From positions 58,051-122,050 of the forward strand of contig DAOQUL010000004.1 of NCBI GenBank assembly GCA_035341015.1: DNA of 64,000 nt. Direction: 5' to 3'. Origin of the DNA: JAKQIM01 sp029557965. GTDB lineage: Bacteria > Chloroflexota > Anaerolineae > Anaerolineales > UBA4823. The notes below the pieces were generated by a model. That model was not told the DNA's origin, ran no database searches, and worked only from the letters and a program-made list of their open reading frames with translations. Every line of letters begins with the position of its first letter. Within the stretch, counting starts at the first letter, position 1. Both the position numbers and the translations under genes were made by a program. Of this stretch, positions 23,875 to 32,666 are shown one piece after another.

Positions 23875-24687
23875 ATGAAAGACTTAAATGCCCGCACTTT
23901 AGCAACAGAACTGGCTGACTTGCACCTGCCTGCCGTGCGGTTTTACCAGGCGACCGGCTCTACGAATGACGAAGCGATCACCTGGGCCGAGCACGGCGCT
24001 CCAGATTGGGCGTTGGTGGTGGCTGACGAGCAAACCGCCGGGCGCGGCCGGACCGGTAGGCGATGGATCACCCCGCCAGGATCTGCCCTGGCTTTCAGCT
24101 TGATCTTGCGCCCCCGCCCTGCCGAGCTGCCTTACTTGGCCCGCGCCACAGCCCTGGGGGCATTGGCTGTTTGCCAGGCCCTCTTCACCGAGTATGGATT
24201 GGATGCCCAGGTGAAATGGCCGAACGACGTGCTGGTATCTAGGCGCAAATTGGCCGGGGTGCTGGCTGAAACGCAGTGGAACGGCGCCCAGCCCACTGCC
24301 CTGGTGCTGGGAATTGGCATAAACGTTGCAACCGCTTTCTTGGGCACAGAGGTATTGAATTATCCCGCCACATGCGTGGCGGCAGGCCTGGGAAGCGTGC
24401 CAGACCGCCTGGAACTGCTGCATGCGGTGTTGAAAGCCATGATCGATTGGCGGCCGCGCTTGGGCAGCCCAAGTTTTATGTCGGCCTGGGAAAATGCCCT
24501 GGCTTACCGCAACCAGTGGGTGTTACTGGCCCCTGGTGATGGCAGCGGAGCAATGATCGAAGGCCTGGTGTTAGGTCTGACACTTGATGGTGCATTACGG
24601 TTGAAAAACCGGCAGGACAAAGAAATTATCGTAAACGTGGGCGAGTTACGCCTGGCTGGCGATTTAGCACAAACAGCCGGGGAATAG
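23875..24687 (+). CDS. birA: Biotin--[acetyl-CoA-carboxylase] ligase
   Basis: A 270-residue biotin protein ligase. It activates biotin with ATP and attaches it to the carrier lysine of biotin-dependent carboxylases. Visible motifs: the substrate strand TGSTNDEAITWAEHGAP, the biotinyl-AMP loop EQTAGRGRTGRRWITPPGSA, and KWPNDVLVSRRKLAGVLAE with the catalytic Lys. The small C-terminal domain ends near the stop. The N-terminus begins directly at the catalytic domain, so the DNA-binding helix-turn-helix of E. coli-type BirA is absent: a monofunctional ligase, not a repressor. No ribosome site is seen before the ATG; AT-rich sequence 10-30 bases upstream may hold the promoter. Confidence 0.92.
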   Translation: MKDLNARTLATELADLHLPAVRFYQATGSTNDEAITWAEHGAPDWALVVADEQTAGRGRTGRRWITPPGSALAFSLILRPRPAELPYLARATALGALAVCQALFTEYGLDAQVKWPNDVLVSRRKLAGVLAETQWNGAQPTALVLGIGINVATAFLGTEVLNYPATCVAAGLGSVPDRLELLHAVLKAMIDWRPRLGSPSFMSAWENALAYRNQWVLLAPGDGSGAMIEGLVLGLTLDGALRLKNRQDKEIIVNVGELRLAGDLAQTAGE

Positions 24688-24696
24688 GAGAGAATC

Positions 24697-24954
24697 ATGT
24701 CTTTTGATGATATGCGACAACAGTCTGAAGAAATGTCCTTCTTTGACGATGAAGACGCAAAAGAAGGGAAAGCTTCCATGGACCTGGGGGGTGCCGATTA
24801 TGATGATGGCTTCGCGGATGCCCAGCCTCAAAGCAAGATCCTTGGCATGACTGCCCCGCAGCGGTTTATCATCGCCGTCATTCTATTGATGATGGCTTGT
24901 ATCTTGAGCGCCTTCTGCTTGCTGGTTACCGAGAAAATCGTCCCAGTAATGTAA
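24697..24954 (+). CDS. Small single-pass membrane protein, unknown
   Basis: An 85-residue protein. The first 45 residues are strongly acidic (FFDDEDAKEG, GGADYDDGFADAQ), then a single hydrophobic helix (about 55-78, FIIAVILLMMACILSAFCLLV) near the C-terminus. An acidic cytoplasmic tail with a C-terminal anchor is the most likely topology. No family is recognised. A clear ribosome site (TAGGAGAGAATC) and only nine bases after birA show that it is translated and cotranscribed with birA. Confidence 0.75.
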   Translation: MSFDDMRQQSEEMSFFDDEDAKEGKASMDLGGADYDDGFADAQPQSKILGMTAPQRFIIAVILLMMACILSAFCLLVTEKIVPVM

Positions 24955-24969
24955 AACACAAGTCCTAGT

Positions 24970-25015
24970 AGAATCAGGAGCGAGCGCCTGTCTGCAGGTG
25001 CTCGCTCCTGATTCT
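24970..25015. terminator. Bidirectional terminator with 21-bp stem
   Basis: The arms 24970-24990 and 24995-25015 pair over 21 positions with one G-T wobble and a TCTG loop. TTTTTCT follows on plus. It separates convergent genes and can end gyrA transcripts too. Confidence 0.9.
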
Positions 25016-25022
25016 TTTTCTA

Positions 25023-27506
25023 TTACTCACTTGCCCCCACCCGTTTTAGGTCTGCCGCCACGATGCGAGCCAAAGAAACCACCTCGTCGCCAGCCTCTAA
25101 AGCCATGATCGCGACACCGCGCGCACTGCGCCCAGCCCGCCGGATGCTCTCAACCCGGGTTCGGAAAACCACGCCATTGGCTGAAATCAACGTCAGGTCA
25201 TCCCCTGGGGCGCCTTCGCGGTCGCCCTGCACCACCCGTGCCGCCGAGATCACACCGACAGACGCCAAAGCCTTCTGGTCGATCGTCACCACGCCGCCGG
25301 TAGCCCGCCCCTTGGGTGGATACTCAGCTAGCGGGACGCGTTTGCCAAATCCACGCCGGGTCACCAACAACAGGTCCCCGTCTGGCTCCACCACTTCCAT
25401 GCTGGCTACGTAATCCCCCTTCGCCAGGCTGATGCCGTTCACGCCGCTGGCAGCGCGCCCCATCGGGCGTACATTGGCCTCAGAAAAGCGCAGCGCCTGC
25501 CCTTGCTCGGTCACCAAGATGATCTCATCATCCCCATGGGTCAGGCGCACCCAGCCTAACTGGTCGCCTTCTTCAAGCGTAATGGCCATCAAACCCGATG
25601 GGCGCACCGAGCTTAACTCGCATAATTCCACCCGTTTGACCCTGCCACTACGGGTGGCCATGGTCAGGTATTCTGCCGCCACAAAATCAGGGATGGGCAG
25701 CGCGGCGGTGATCGTTTCGCCAGCGTCCAGCGAAAGCACATTGACGATTGGTATGCCACGCGCGTTGCGATCGGCATCTGGGATCTGGTAGGCCTTTTCA
25801 GAATATACCTTGCCGCGATCTGAGAAGAATAGGATCGTGTCCAGCGTTCGGGCAGGGAAAAGGAACAAAACCTCATCTTCTTCTTTGGTGGCATGGCCCG
25901 TCACCCCACGCCCGCCGCGGCTCTGGGCCTTGAAACGCTGTGCCGCCACGCGCTTGACATAGCCGCGCTGGGTAATGCTGACCAAGACGGCCTGGTCGGC
26001 CACAAGGTCTTCTTCGCGCAAATCCTCGCGGGCGTCTGTAGCGATGTGCGTACGGCGAGGGTCATTGTACTTCTGGGCCAGTTCAGCCAGGTCAGTCTTG
26101 ATCAGGTCCAAGATCTTGCGCGGCTGGGCCAGCAGTTCTTCCAGGTAAGCGATGCGCTCCAATAGTTGGCGCTGTTCATCCTCAATCTTCTGTCGCTCCA
26201 GGGCGGCCAGGCGGCGAAGCTGCATATCCAGGATGGCCTGAGACTGCACTTCACTCAAGCCGAAACGCTCCATCAGGCGCGTCTTAGCCACATCTGCATC
26301 GGGCGATTCGCGAATGGTCTGGATCACAGCATCCAAATTGGCCAACGCGGTGAGCAAACCCAACAAGATGTGGGCGCGGGCGCGGGCTTTATCTAACTCA
26401 AACTGCGACCGGCGCGTGATCACCTGGCGGCGGTGCTCGATATAGACTTGCAAGGCCCGCTTGAGCGATAGCAGCCTCGGCTCACCCTCAACCAGGGCCA
26501 ACAACTGCACACCATAAGTGGATTGCAAGGGAGTGAATTTGTATAACTGGTTCAAGACCTTCTTGGGCTGTGCACCGCGCCGCAGTTCGATAATAATGCT
26601 CATCCCACGCCGGTCAGATTCGTCGCGCAAGTCTGAGATATCGGGCAGCTTCTCTTCGCGCACCAGTTCAGCAATGCGCTCAATCAGGCTGGATTTATTA
26701 AGCTGGTAAGGGATCTCTGTCACCACAATGCGGTGACGGTTGCCATTCATCTCTTCGATATGGGCCTGGCCGCGCAGCACAATCCGTCCATGCCCGGTGC
26801 TGTAGGCCTGGCGAATGCCATCACTGCCTACAATCACCCCGCCAGTTGGAAAATCTGGCCCGGGTACGAAGCGGAGCAGATCTTCCGTAGGGATATCGTC
26901 AACCTGCTCATAATGATCGATCAAAAAGCTGATCGCCGCCGACAGTTCACCCAGGTTATGCGGCGGGATGGTGGTTGCCATGCCCACGGCAATCCCCGAA
27001 GACCCGTTGAGGAGCAGGTTGGGCAAACGAGCAGGCAGCACTTCGGGCTCTTTCAGCGAGCCGTCGAAGTTATCCAAAAAGTTAACCGTGTTCTGGTCAA
27101 TGTCGGCCAAAATCTCTTCTGCCATCACCGATAGACGCGCTTCGGTATAACGCATCGCCGCCGGGGCGTCGCCATCAATCGAGCCAAAGTTCCCCTGCCC
27201 ATCAACCAGCATATAGCGCATCGAAAAGTCTTGGGCCAGGCGGGCCATCGTTTCATACACAGCCGCATCACCGTGCGGGTGGTATTTACCCAGCACCTCA
27301 CCCACAATACGAGCTGACTTTTTATAAGACGAGTTAGCCCGAATACCCATATCGTGCATGGCATATAAGATACGGCGGTGCACCGGCTTCAACCCATCCC
27401 GGGCATCTGGCAAGGCGCGCGCCACGATCACGCTCATGGCGTAATCGAGGTAGGCGGTTCGCATTTGTTCGTCAATATCAACTTGTTGTACGGTACCAAT
27501 TTCCAT
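25023..27506 (-). CDS. gyrA: DNA gyrase subunit A
   Basis: An 827-residue type IIA topoisomerase breakage-reunion subunit. The N-terminus has TAYLDYAMSVIVARALPDARDGLKPVHRRIL, and the catalytic Tyr is in AAMRYTEARLS near residue 120. HPHGDAAVYETMARLAQDFS is the quinolone-resistance region; its Asp and Ala residues are ordinary. The C-terminal beta-pinwheel is present, with the GyrA box QSRGGRG, which distinguishes GyrA from ParC. It introduces negative supercoils together with GyrB, which is not in the window. The ATG 27506 start matches the family. A terminator separates it from the flavoprotein gene upstream. Confidence 0.95.
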   Translation of the reverse strand: MEIGTVQQVDIDEQMRTAYLDYAMSVIVARALPDARDGLKPVHRRILYAMHDMGIRANSSYKKSARIVGEVLGKYHPHGDAAVYETMARLAQDFSMRYMLVDGQGNFGSIDGDAPAAMRYTEARLSVMAEEILADIDQNTVNFLDNFDGSLKEPEVLPARLPNLLLNGSSGIAVGMATTIPPHNLGELSAAISFLIDHYEQVDDIPTEDLLRFVPGPDFPTGGVIVGSDGIRQAYSTGHGRIVLRGQAHIEEMNGNRHRIVVTEIPYQLNKSSLIERIAELVREEKLPDISDLRDESDRRGMSIIIELRRGAQPKKVLNQLYKFTPLQSTYGVQLLALVEGEPRLLSLKRALQVYIEHRRQVITRRSQFELDKARARAHILLGLLTALANLDAVIQTIRESPDADVAKTRLMERFGLSEVQSQAILDMQLRRLAALERQKIEDEQRQLLERIAYLEELLAQPRKILDLIKTDLAELAQKYNDPRRTHIATDAREDLREEDLVADQAVLVSITQRGYVKRVAAQRFKAQSRGGRGVTGHATKEEDEVLFLFPARTLDTILFFSDRGKVYSEKAYQIPDADRNARGIPIVNVLSLDAGETITAALPIPDFVAAEYLTMATRSGRVKRVELCELSSVRPSGLMAITLEEGDQLGWVRLTHGDDEIILVTEQGQALRFSEANVRPMGRAASGVNGISLAKGDYVASMEVVEPDGDLLLVTRRGFGKRVPLAEYPPKGRATGGVVTIDQKALASVGVISAARVVQGDREGAPGDDLTLISANGVVFRTRVESIRRAGRSARGVAIMALEAGDEVVSLARIVAADLKRVGASE

Positions 27507-27524
27507 AACACGTCCCTCATAAAA

Positions 27525-27548
27525 AAGCGGCGCGCAAGCGCGCCGCTT
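27525..27548 (-). terminator. Terminator between the GltD-like gene and gyrA
   Basis: AAGCGGCGCG / CGCGCCGCTT form ten perfect pairs with a four-base loop. On the minus strand the stem is followed by TTTTATG, so it ends the upstream flavoprotein transcript. Confidence 0.85.
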
Positions 27549-27568
27549 GAGATTTTTCTTCAGATCTG

Positions 27569-29002
27569 TTACTTGGCTTTCAGGTAGTCATCAATGGCGG
27601 CGGCAGCCCGGCGGCCGAACATCATAGCAGTGACCACCAGGTCTGGGCCGGTCACATCATCACCGCCGGCATACACACCCAGGCGAGAAGTAGCGCCAGT
27701 CTGGTGGTCGGCAAGGATCAACCCGTATTTGTGAGTCTCCAGCCCGGGGGTGGTCTCGCCGATCACCGGGTCGGGCCAGTAGCCAAGGGCCAGCACAGCC
27801 GTATCTGCTTCCACGATGAAGTTTGAGCCCTCGACCGGCACCGGGCGGCGGCGGCCTTTGGCATCTGGTTCTCCAAGGGCCATGCGGATGCATTCTATCT
27901 GTGCCAGGTGCCCCGATGCGTTAGCAATGAAGCGTACCGGCTGGGTCAAGAACTGGTAATGGGCCCCCTCTTCTAGGGCCAATTCTCGATCTTTAACCCC
28001 GCCCGGCATCTCTTTGATGGTGCGGCGGTACAGGCAAGAGACATCCTCAGCGCCCATGCGCAAGGCAGTGCGCAAGCAGTCAGAGGCCGTATCGCCACCG
28101 CCAATTACCACCACCCGTTTGCCCACATCTGGGCGCTGGCGCATATCTTCGGGCAAAAGCTCGGCAGCCACGTTGCAGCGCGCCAGGAACTGCGTGGCCT
28201 TGTAGACGCCGGGCAGGTCCTCACCGGGCACTTCCATCGGCGCGTCAATCTCTGAGCCAACACCGATGAAGACGGCGTCAAAGCCTTCGGCAAACAGGTC
28301 ATCAATCGTCTTATCCTTGCCAATGGTGGTGCTAAAAACGAACTGGGCTCCGGCATCTTCCAGGTCGCCAATGCGGCAAAAGACAATTTCTTTGGGCATC
28401 TTGAAAGGCGGAATGCCGTAGGTCAACATGCCGCCGGGGGCGGGCCTTGATTCAAAAAAGGTCACCGCGTGGCCCTGTTGCAGCAGTTGTTCTGCACAAC
28501 CCAGCCCGGCCGGGCCAGAACCCACAATTGCCACCTTTTTGCCCGATGATTCGCCCACCGGTAATTTCACACCTACCGTGCGGCGCTCGTAGCAAGTGAC
28601 CCATGCTTCCAGGTCACCGGTGATCACCGATGCGTGGGTCTTAATGTGCGAGCAGGAACCCTGGCAAAGCTGTTCTTGCGGACAAACCCGCCCGCAGATC
28701 TCAGGCATTGAACTGGTCTGCCGGTAAAGCTGGGCGGCTTCTAAGAATTCGCCTTGCTCGATCAGCCACATGGCGGTGGGGATATCGTTATGGGCCGGGC
28801 AAGCCTCTACACAAGGCGCCGGATCGGGACAGTGCACGCAGCGCGAGGCCTCAAACTGGGCCTCCTCAGGGGTTAAGGGGATGCAGATATCGTTGAAGTC
28901 ACAAACTCGCTGGGCAACCGCGCGGTGAGCAACATCTAAAGAAGGAAGACGAGCACGTCCCTTCCGATCAATGGCTAACTCATCACTCGAAATTTTCTCC
29001 AT
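27569..29002 (-). CDS. NAD(P)-dependent flavoprotein, glutamate synthase small-subunit (GltD) family
   Basis: A 477-residue GltD-like protein. The N-terminal domain has two Cys clusters for Fe-S centres (CVHCPDPAPCVEACP and CGRVCPQEQLCQGSC). It is followed by an FAD Rossmann motif (KVAIVGSGPAGLGCAEQLLQQGHAVTF begins the fold) and an NAD(P) motif (RVVVIGGGDTASDCLRTALRMGA). The C-terminal GVYAGGDDVTGPDLVVTAM is the FAD-binding end. It could be the beta subunit of glutamate synthase, but no gltB is nearby. Stand-alone paralogues serve as sulfide dehydrogenase/NfnB or DPD-like enzymes, so the electron acceptor is unresolved. GGAGGTATTGTT precedes the ATG. Confidence 0.87.
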   Translation of the reverse strand: MEKISSDELAIDRKGRARLPSLDVAHRAVAQRVCDFNDICIPLTPEEAQFEASRCVHCPDPAPCVEACPAHNDIPTAMWLIEQGEFLEAAQLYRQTSSMPEICGRVCPQEQLCQGSCSHIKTHASVITGDLEAWVTCYERRTVGVKLPVGESSGKKVAIVGSGPAGLGCAEQLLQQGHAVTFFESRPAPGGMLTYGIPPFKMPKEIVFCRIGDLEDAGAQFVFSTTIGKDKTIDDLFAEGFDAVFIGVGSEIDAPMEVPGEDLPGVYKATQFLARCNVAAELLPEDMRQRPDVGKRVVVIGGGDTASDCLRTALRMGAEDVSCLYRRTIKEMPGGVKDRELALEEGAHYQFLTQPVRFIANASGHLAQIECIRMALGEPDAKGRRRPVPVEGSNFIVEADTAVLALGYWPDPVIGETTPGLETHKYGLILADHQTGATSRLGVYAGGDDVTGPDLVVTAMMFGRRAAAAIDDYLKAK

Positions 29003-29301
29003 AACAATACCTCCTCGAACTCGCCTGACTAATTCACCTAATTCACCATATATTGATGATACCGATTCTGATGGTTTTATGTTATGTTTCAGATGTCATG
29101 TAATTAAGTGACGGTTGTCACCAATCAAAAGACCCCAAATCGCCTAAATAATGAGAGGCAGTTAACGCTTTAGCAAGGCATCCCCAAATACCCAAAGGTT
29201 TGTGAGATAATTATAGCAGGTTATCCTTAAGGGCTGCATATCCGCATGCCGGGGCCGCCCTTAATTTCTATTTACGATTTCGTCGTTGGAGGAGGTATCT
29301 C
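29003..29301. other. Divergent intergenic region
   Basis: This stretch of 299 bases has no gene. It is AT-rich between two divergent operons. Both ribosome sites are visible (GGAGGTATTG on minus, GGAGGAGGTATCTC on plus). A 9-base TAATTCACC unit repeats in tandem near 29031. AT-rich candidates such as GATAATTATAG near 29210 could be a -10 for the plus operon, but no convincing -35 accompanies them. Confidence 0.6.
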
Positions 29302-30684
29302 ATGAAAAAAGTGTTACCCATCTTACTTGTAGTCCTGGTGCTGGTGGTGCTTGGCATACTGGGCTGGTTTTACATCAGCGAACAGCAAAAAGCCAATACA
29401 ATGAGCGATCTGCAAACCACCCCTGCCACGCGCGGCAACCTGGTTGCCACCGTTGGCGCCACCGGCATGGTGCGCACAGACCAGACAGTTTTTTTGACCT
29501 GGCAGACTTCCGGCACGGTCGAAGTGATCCATGTCAAAGTCGGCGACCGGGTAGAGCCCGGGCAGGTCATCGCCACGCTGGAACGCACCTCACTGCCCCA
29601 GAATGCCATCCTGGCCGAAGCAGACCTGATCAATGCCCAAAATGCGCTGGATGATCTGCTGAGCTCCAATACCGTTACTACCCAGGCCTTGCAGAGCGTC
29701 TACCAGGCCCGCCAGGCCATCATCGAGGCCGAGCGCACCCTGGATGTGTATGACAAGAAAGAATACAAGGACAAGTTAGAGACGGCGCGCAAAGACGTGA
29801 TCGACCGCGAAGATAAGCTGACCGACGCCGAAGAAGCTTTCGAACCGTATGCCGATTGGGATGAGGACAATGACACCCGCAAACGCTATGAGCAAGAACT
29901 GGAAGATGCGCAAAATGCCTATGACGAGGCTGTGCGCGTGGTAGACCTGCTCGAGCTAGAAAAACAGGCTGCCCAGGCCGCCTTAGACAACGCTCAGGCC
30001 GTCCTGGCAGATGCAGAGCGCGCATATGATCGGGTCAAAGATGGACCCAACCCAGACGAAGTGAGCATCTTGGAAGCGCGCATTGCCGCAGCCCAGGCTG
30101 CGCTTGATTCAACGCAAATCAAGGCTTCCACGGCTGGCACCGTTACAGAACTCTCAGTTCAGGCGGGAGATAAGGTCAGCCCCGGCAGCCTGGCGGTGCG
30201 CATCGACAACCTCGATCGCTTATTGGTAGACGTGAACGTTTCTGAAGTGGATATCAACCGTATCAAGGTTGGCGAAGAAGTTAACCTGACCTTCGATGCC
30301 ATCATGGAACAAGAGTATCATGGCCTGGTTTCTGAAGTTGCCCAGGTGGGCTCAATCAACCAGGGCGTGGTGGAGTTCCTGGTAACGGTCGAACTGACCG
30401 ATGCCGATGAAAACGTCAAGCCTGGCATGACCGCCGCGATCAACATTATCGTAGAACAACTGGACAATGTGCTGTTGGTACCCAACCGGGCGGTGCGCGT
30501 GGTGAACGGGCAGCGCGTGGTGTACATCTTGCAAAACAACGAGCTGGTCACGGTACGCATCACATTGGGTGCATCGTCAGATACTGAGAGCGAAGTGCTA
30601 GATGGCAGCTTGAAATCTGGCGACCTGATCGTACTTAACCCGCCGCAGTTCTTTGAGCCCGGCGGCGGCTTCTTTGGGAGGTAA
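29302..30684 (+). CDS. HlyD/MacA-type efflux periplasmic adaptor protein
   Basis: A 460-residue membrane-fusion protein. One N-terminal membrane helix (about residues 5-25) anchors it. The split biotinyl-lipoyl domain surrounds a long coiled coil (about 115-255, Glu/Lys/Gln/Ala-rich with heptads), and the lipoyl part resumes at IKASTAGTVTELSVQAGDKV. A beta-barrel and membrane-proximal domain complete it (VDVNVSEVDINRIKVGEEVNLTFDA, RVVYILQNNELVTVRITLG). It should link the MacB-like ABC exporter encoded by the next two genes to the exterior. The coiled coil is longer than in many monoderm homologues. GGAGGAGGTATCTC precedes the ATG. Confidence 0.9.
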   Translation: MKKVLPILLVVLVLVVLGILGWFYISEQQKANTMSDLQTTPATRGNLVATVGATGMVRTDQTVFLTWQTSGTVEVIHVKVGDRVEPGQVIATLERTSLPQNAILAEADLINAQNALDDLLSSNTVTTQALQSVYQARQAIIEAERTLDVYDKKEYKDKLETARKDVIDREDKLTDAEEAFEPYADWDEDNDTRKRYEQELEDAQNAYDEAVRVVDLLELEKQAAQAALDNAQAVLADAERAYDRVKDGPNPDEVSILEARIAAAQAALDSTQIKASTAGTVTELSVQAGDKVSPGSLAVRIDNLDRLLVDVNVSEVDINRIKVGEEVNLTFDAIMEQEYHGLVSEVAQVGSINQGVVEFLVTVELTDADENVKPGMTAAINIIVEQLDNVLLVPNRAVRVVNGQRVVYILQNNELVTVRITLGASSDTESEVLDGSLKSGDLIVLNPPQFFEPGGGFFGR

Positions 30685-30686
30685 CG

Positions 30687-31367
30687 ATGCCTGACTGGGT
30701 CATTGAGGCACACAGCCTGACCAAAATATATACGATGGGCGACGTAGAAGTGCACGCCCTGCGCGGTCTTTCTACCCAGATTGCCCGCGGCGAGGTGGTG
30801 GCGATCATGGGCCCATCGGGTTCGGGCAAATCAACGCTGATGAACATCATCGGCTGCCTGGACCGTCCAACGGCTGGCGAATACATCCTGGATGGCGAAC
30901 TGGTCTCGCGGCTCAGCGATGACCAGCTTGCCACGATCCGCAACCGCAAGGTGGGCTTCGTATTCCAAAGCTTCAACCTGCTGCCGCGCGCCACCGCCCT
31001 GGCCAATGTTGAACTGCCTTTACGCTATGCCGGGATCACTCGCGGACGGCGCGACCGCGCCCGCGCGGCATTGGAATCGGTTGGTCTGCAAGACCGCATC
31101 TATCACCGCCCCAGCGAACTTTCTGGTGGGCAGCAGCAGCGCGTGGCAATTGCACGTTCTCTGATCAATGAGCCGGCCATTATCATGGCAGATGAGCCAA
31201 CCGGGAACCTGGACAGCAAATCGGGGGCAGAGATCATGGAATTGCTGCTGGCCCTGAACCGCGAGCGCGGCACCACGCTGATCATCGTTACCCATGCGCC
31301 TGACGTAGCCGCTTTGGCGCAGCGCATCATCCATATCCGTGATGGCGTGGTGGAGGAAATAGCATGA
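30687..31367 (+). CDS. ABC transporter ATP-binding protein, MacB/LolD family
   Basis: A 226-residue ATPase: Walker A GPSGSGKST (residues 42-50), Q-loop VFQSFNLLPRATAL, signature LSGGQQQRVAIARSL, Walker B IIMADEPTGNLDS and switch His in VTHAPDVAALA. This is the MacB/LolD/FtsE branch that powers export or mechanotransmission rather than uptake. It begins two bases after the adaptor gene and overlaps the permease start by four bases (ATGA), so translation is coupled. The substrate may be a peptide, lipid or toxic compound. Confidence 0.93.
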   Translation: MPDWVIEAHSLTKIYTMGDVEVHALRGLSTQIARGEVVAIMGPSGSGKSTLMNIIGCLDRPTAGEYILDGELVSRLSDDQLATIRNRKVGFVFQSFNLLPRATALANVELPLRYAGITRGRRDRARAALESVGLQDRIYHRPSELSGGQQQRVAIARSLINEPAIIMADEPTGNLDSKSGAEIMELLLALNRERGTTLIIVTHAPDVAALAQRIIHIRDGVVEEIA

Positions 31368-32590
31368 ACATTTTCCAGGCGATTGCAGAAGCACTTGAAA
31401 GCCTTACCGCCAACAAAATGCGTTCTGGCCTGACCATTTTGGGCATTGTCATCGGGGTGGCAGCAGTCATCGCCATGGTTTCGATCGGGCGCGGTGCCGA
31501 GGCATCCATCACCGATTCGATCCAGGGCATTGGCACCAACGTGATCTTTGTATTCCGAGGCGGCTCAGAGGATGTGCGTAATCCGAAGCCGATTACATTG
31601 AATGATGCCGAGGCCATTGCCGATCCCTTCCAGGCGCCATCGGTGATTGCCGTGGCCCCCATGCTGACCGGAAACGCCAAGATCACTGTAGGCGGCGAAA
31701 GCACTACCACCAACATCTCTGGGGTTACCCCCGAATACTCCAGTGTGCGCAATTATGGGGTCACAGAGGGCGAATTCGTCAACGAAAGCCATATGCTGGG
31801 GCAGGCTTCTGTGGTATTGCTGGGGCCTGAAACAGCCGAAACGCTCTTTGGGCGCAAAGAGGGCCTGGTTGGCGAGAGTGTGCGCATCGAAGGCCAGCCC
31901 TTCCGCGTGATCGGCATCCTAGAATCAAAGGGCGGCTCGGGCTTTTCAAACGAAGATGATATTGCCATCATCCCCCTCACCACCGCCCAGGTACGTCTTA
32001 TCCGCCGCAGCACTCGCGATCGGGTAGATATGCTGCTGGTGCAGGCCATCAGCGCAGAGGCGGTTCCCCAAGCCAGCGAGGAAGTCAGCAACATCCTGCG
32101 CACCCGTCACCGCACAGCCATTGGCGCCGACGACTTTACCATCTTGACCCAAGAGGATTTCTTGGATACAGCCAGCACCATCACCAACGTGCTGACCATT
32201 TTCTTGGGCGGCATCGCCGCCATCTCGCTGTTGGTTGGCGGCATCGGCATTATGAACATCATGCTGGTTTCGGTGACCGAGCGCACGCGCGAGATTGGCC
32301 TGCGCAAAGCCGTGGGGGCGCACAAGGCAGATATCTTGGTGCAGTTCCTGGCGGAATCATCGGTACTCAGCCTGTTTGGAGGGTTGATCGGTATTGCGTT
32401 GGGTTGGGCGATAGGTGCAGTGGTTGGAGAAATTGCCGCCGCAAACGACGCCCCCATCACCCCGCGCATGGGCCTCGATATCGTTTTACTGGCTACCCTG
32501 TTTTCCACCGCAGTGGGCCTGTTCTTTGGCCTTTACCCTGCCAACCGGGCCGCCAGCCTCGAGCCGGTCGAAGCGCTGCGCTACGAATAA
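31364..32590 (+). CDS. ABC transporter permease, MacB family
   Basis: A 408-residue FtsX/MacB permease with four membrane helices. The first is near the N-terminus (NKMRSGLTILGIVIGVAAVIAM). A large extracytoplasmic MacB_PCD domain (about 50-270) follows. Three C-terminal helices include FLGGIAAISLLVGGIGIMNIMLVSVTERTREIGLRKAVGA, the conserved cytoplasmic loop that contacts the ATPase. In contrast to E. coli MacB, ATPase and permease are separate proteins. Together with the adaptor it forms a tripartite-type exporter. A strong terminator ends the operon. Confidence 0.93.
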   Translation: MNIFQAIAEALESLTANKMRSGLTILGIVIGVAAVIAMVSIGRGAEASITDSIQGIGTNVIFVFRGGSEDVRNPKPITLNDAEAIADPFQAPSVIAVAPMLTGNAKITVGGESTTTNISGVTPEYSSVRNYGVTEGEFVNESHMLGQASVVLLGPETAETLFGRKEGLVGESVRIEGQPFRVIGILESKGGSGFSNEDDIAIIPLTTAQVRLIRRSTRDRVDMLLVQAISAEAVPQASEEVSNILRTRHRTAIGADDFTILTQEDFLDTASTITNVLTIFLGGIAAISLLVGGIGIMNIMLVSVTERTREIGLRKAVGAHKADILVQFLAESSVLSLFGGLIGIALGWAIGAVVGEIAAANDAPITPRMGLDIVLLATLFSTAVGLFFGLYPANRAASLEPVEALRYE

Positions 32591-32608
32591 CGTTACGAAC
32601 AATACCTT

Positions 32609-32664
32609 GAATAAAAACGGGTGTGAAGCGGTGCTTTTGCACCATTTCACACCCGTTTTTATTC
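32609..32664. terminator. Bidirectional terminator with 19-bp perfect stem
   Basis: GAATAAAAACGGGTGTGAA (32609-32627) pairs perfectly with 32646-32664 and an inner GGTGC/GCACC stem extends it. Both strands end in T-runs, serving the MacB operon and the convergent PatB gene. It shares AAAAACGGGTGTGA with the terminator at 23723. Confidence 0.93.
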
Positions 32665-32666
32665 GC

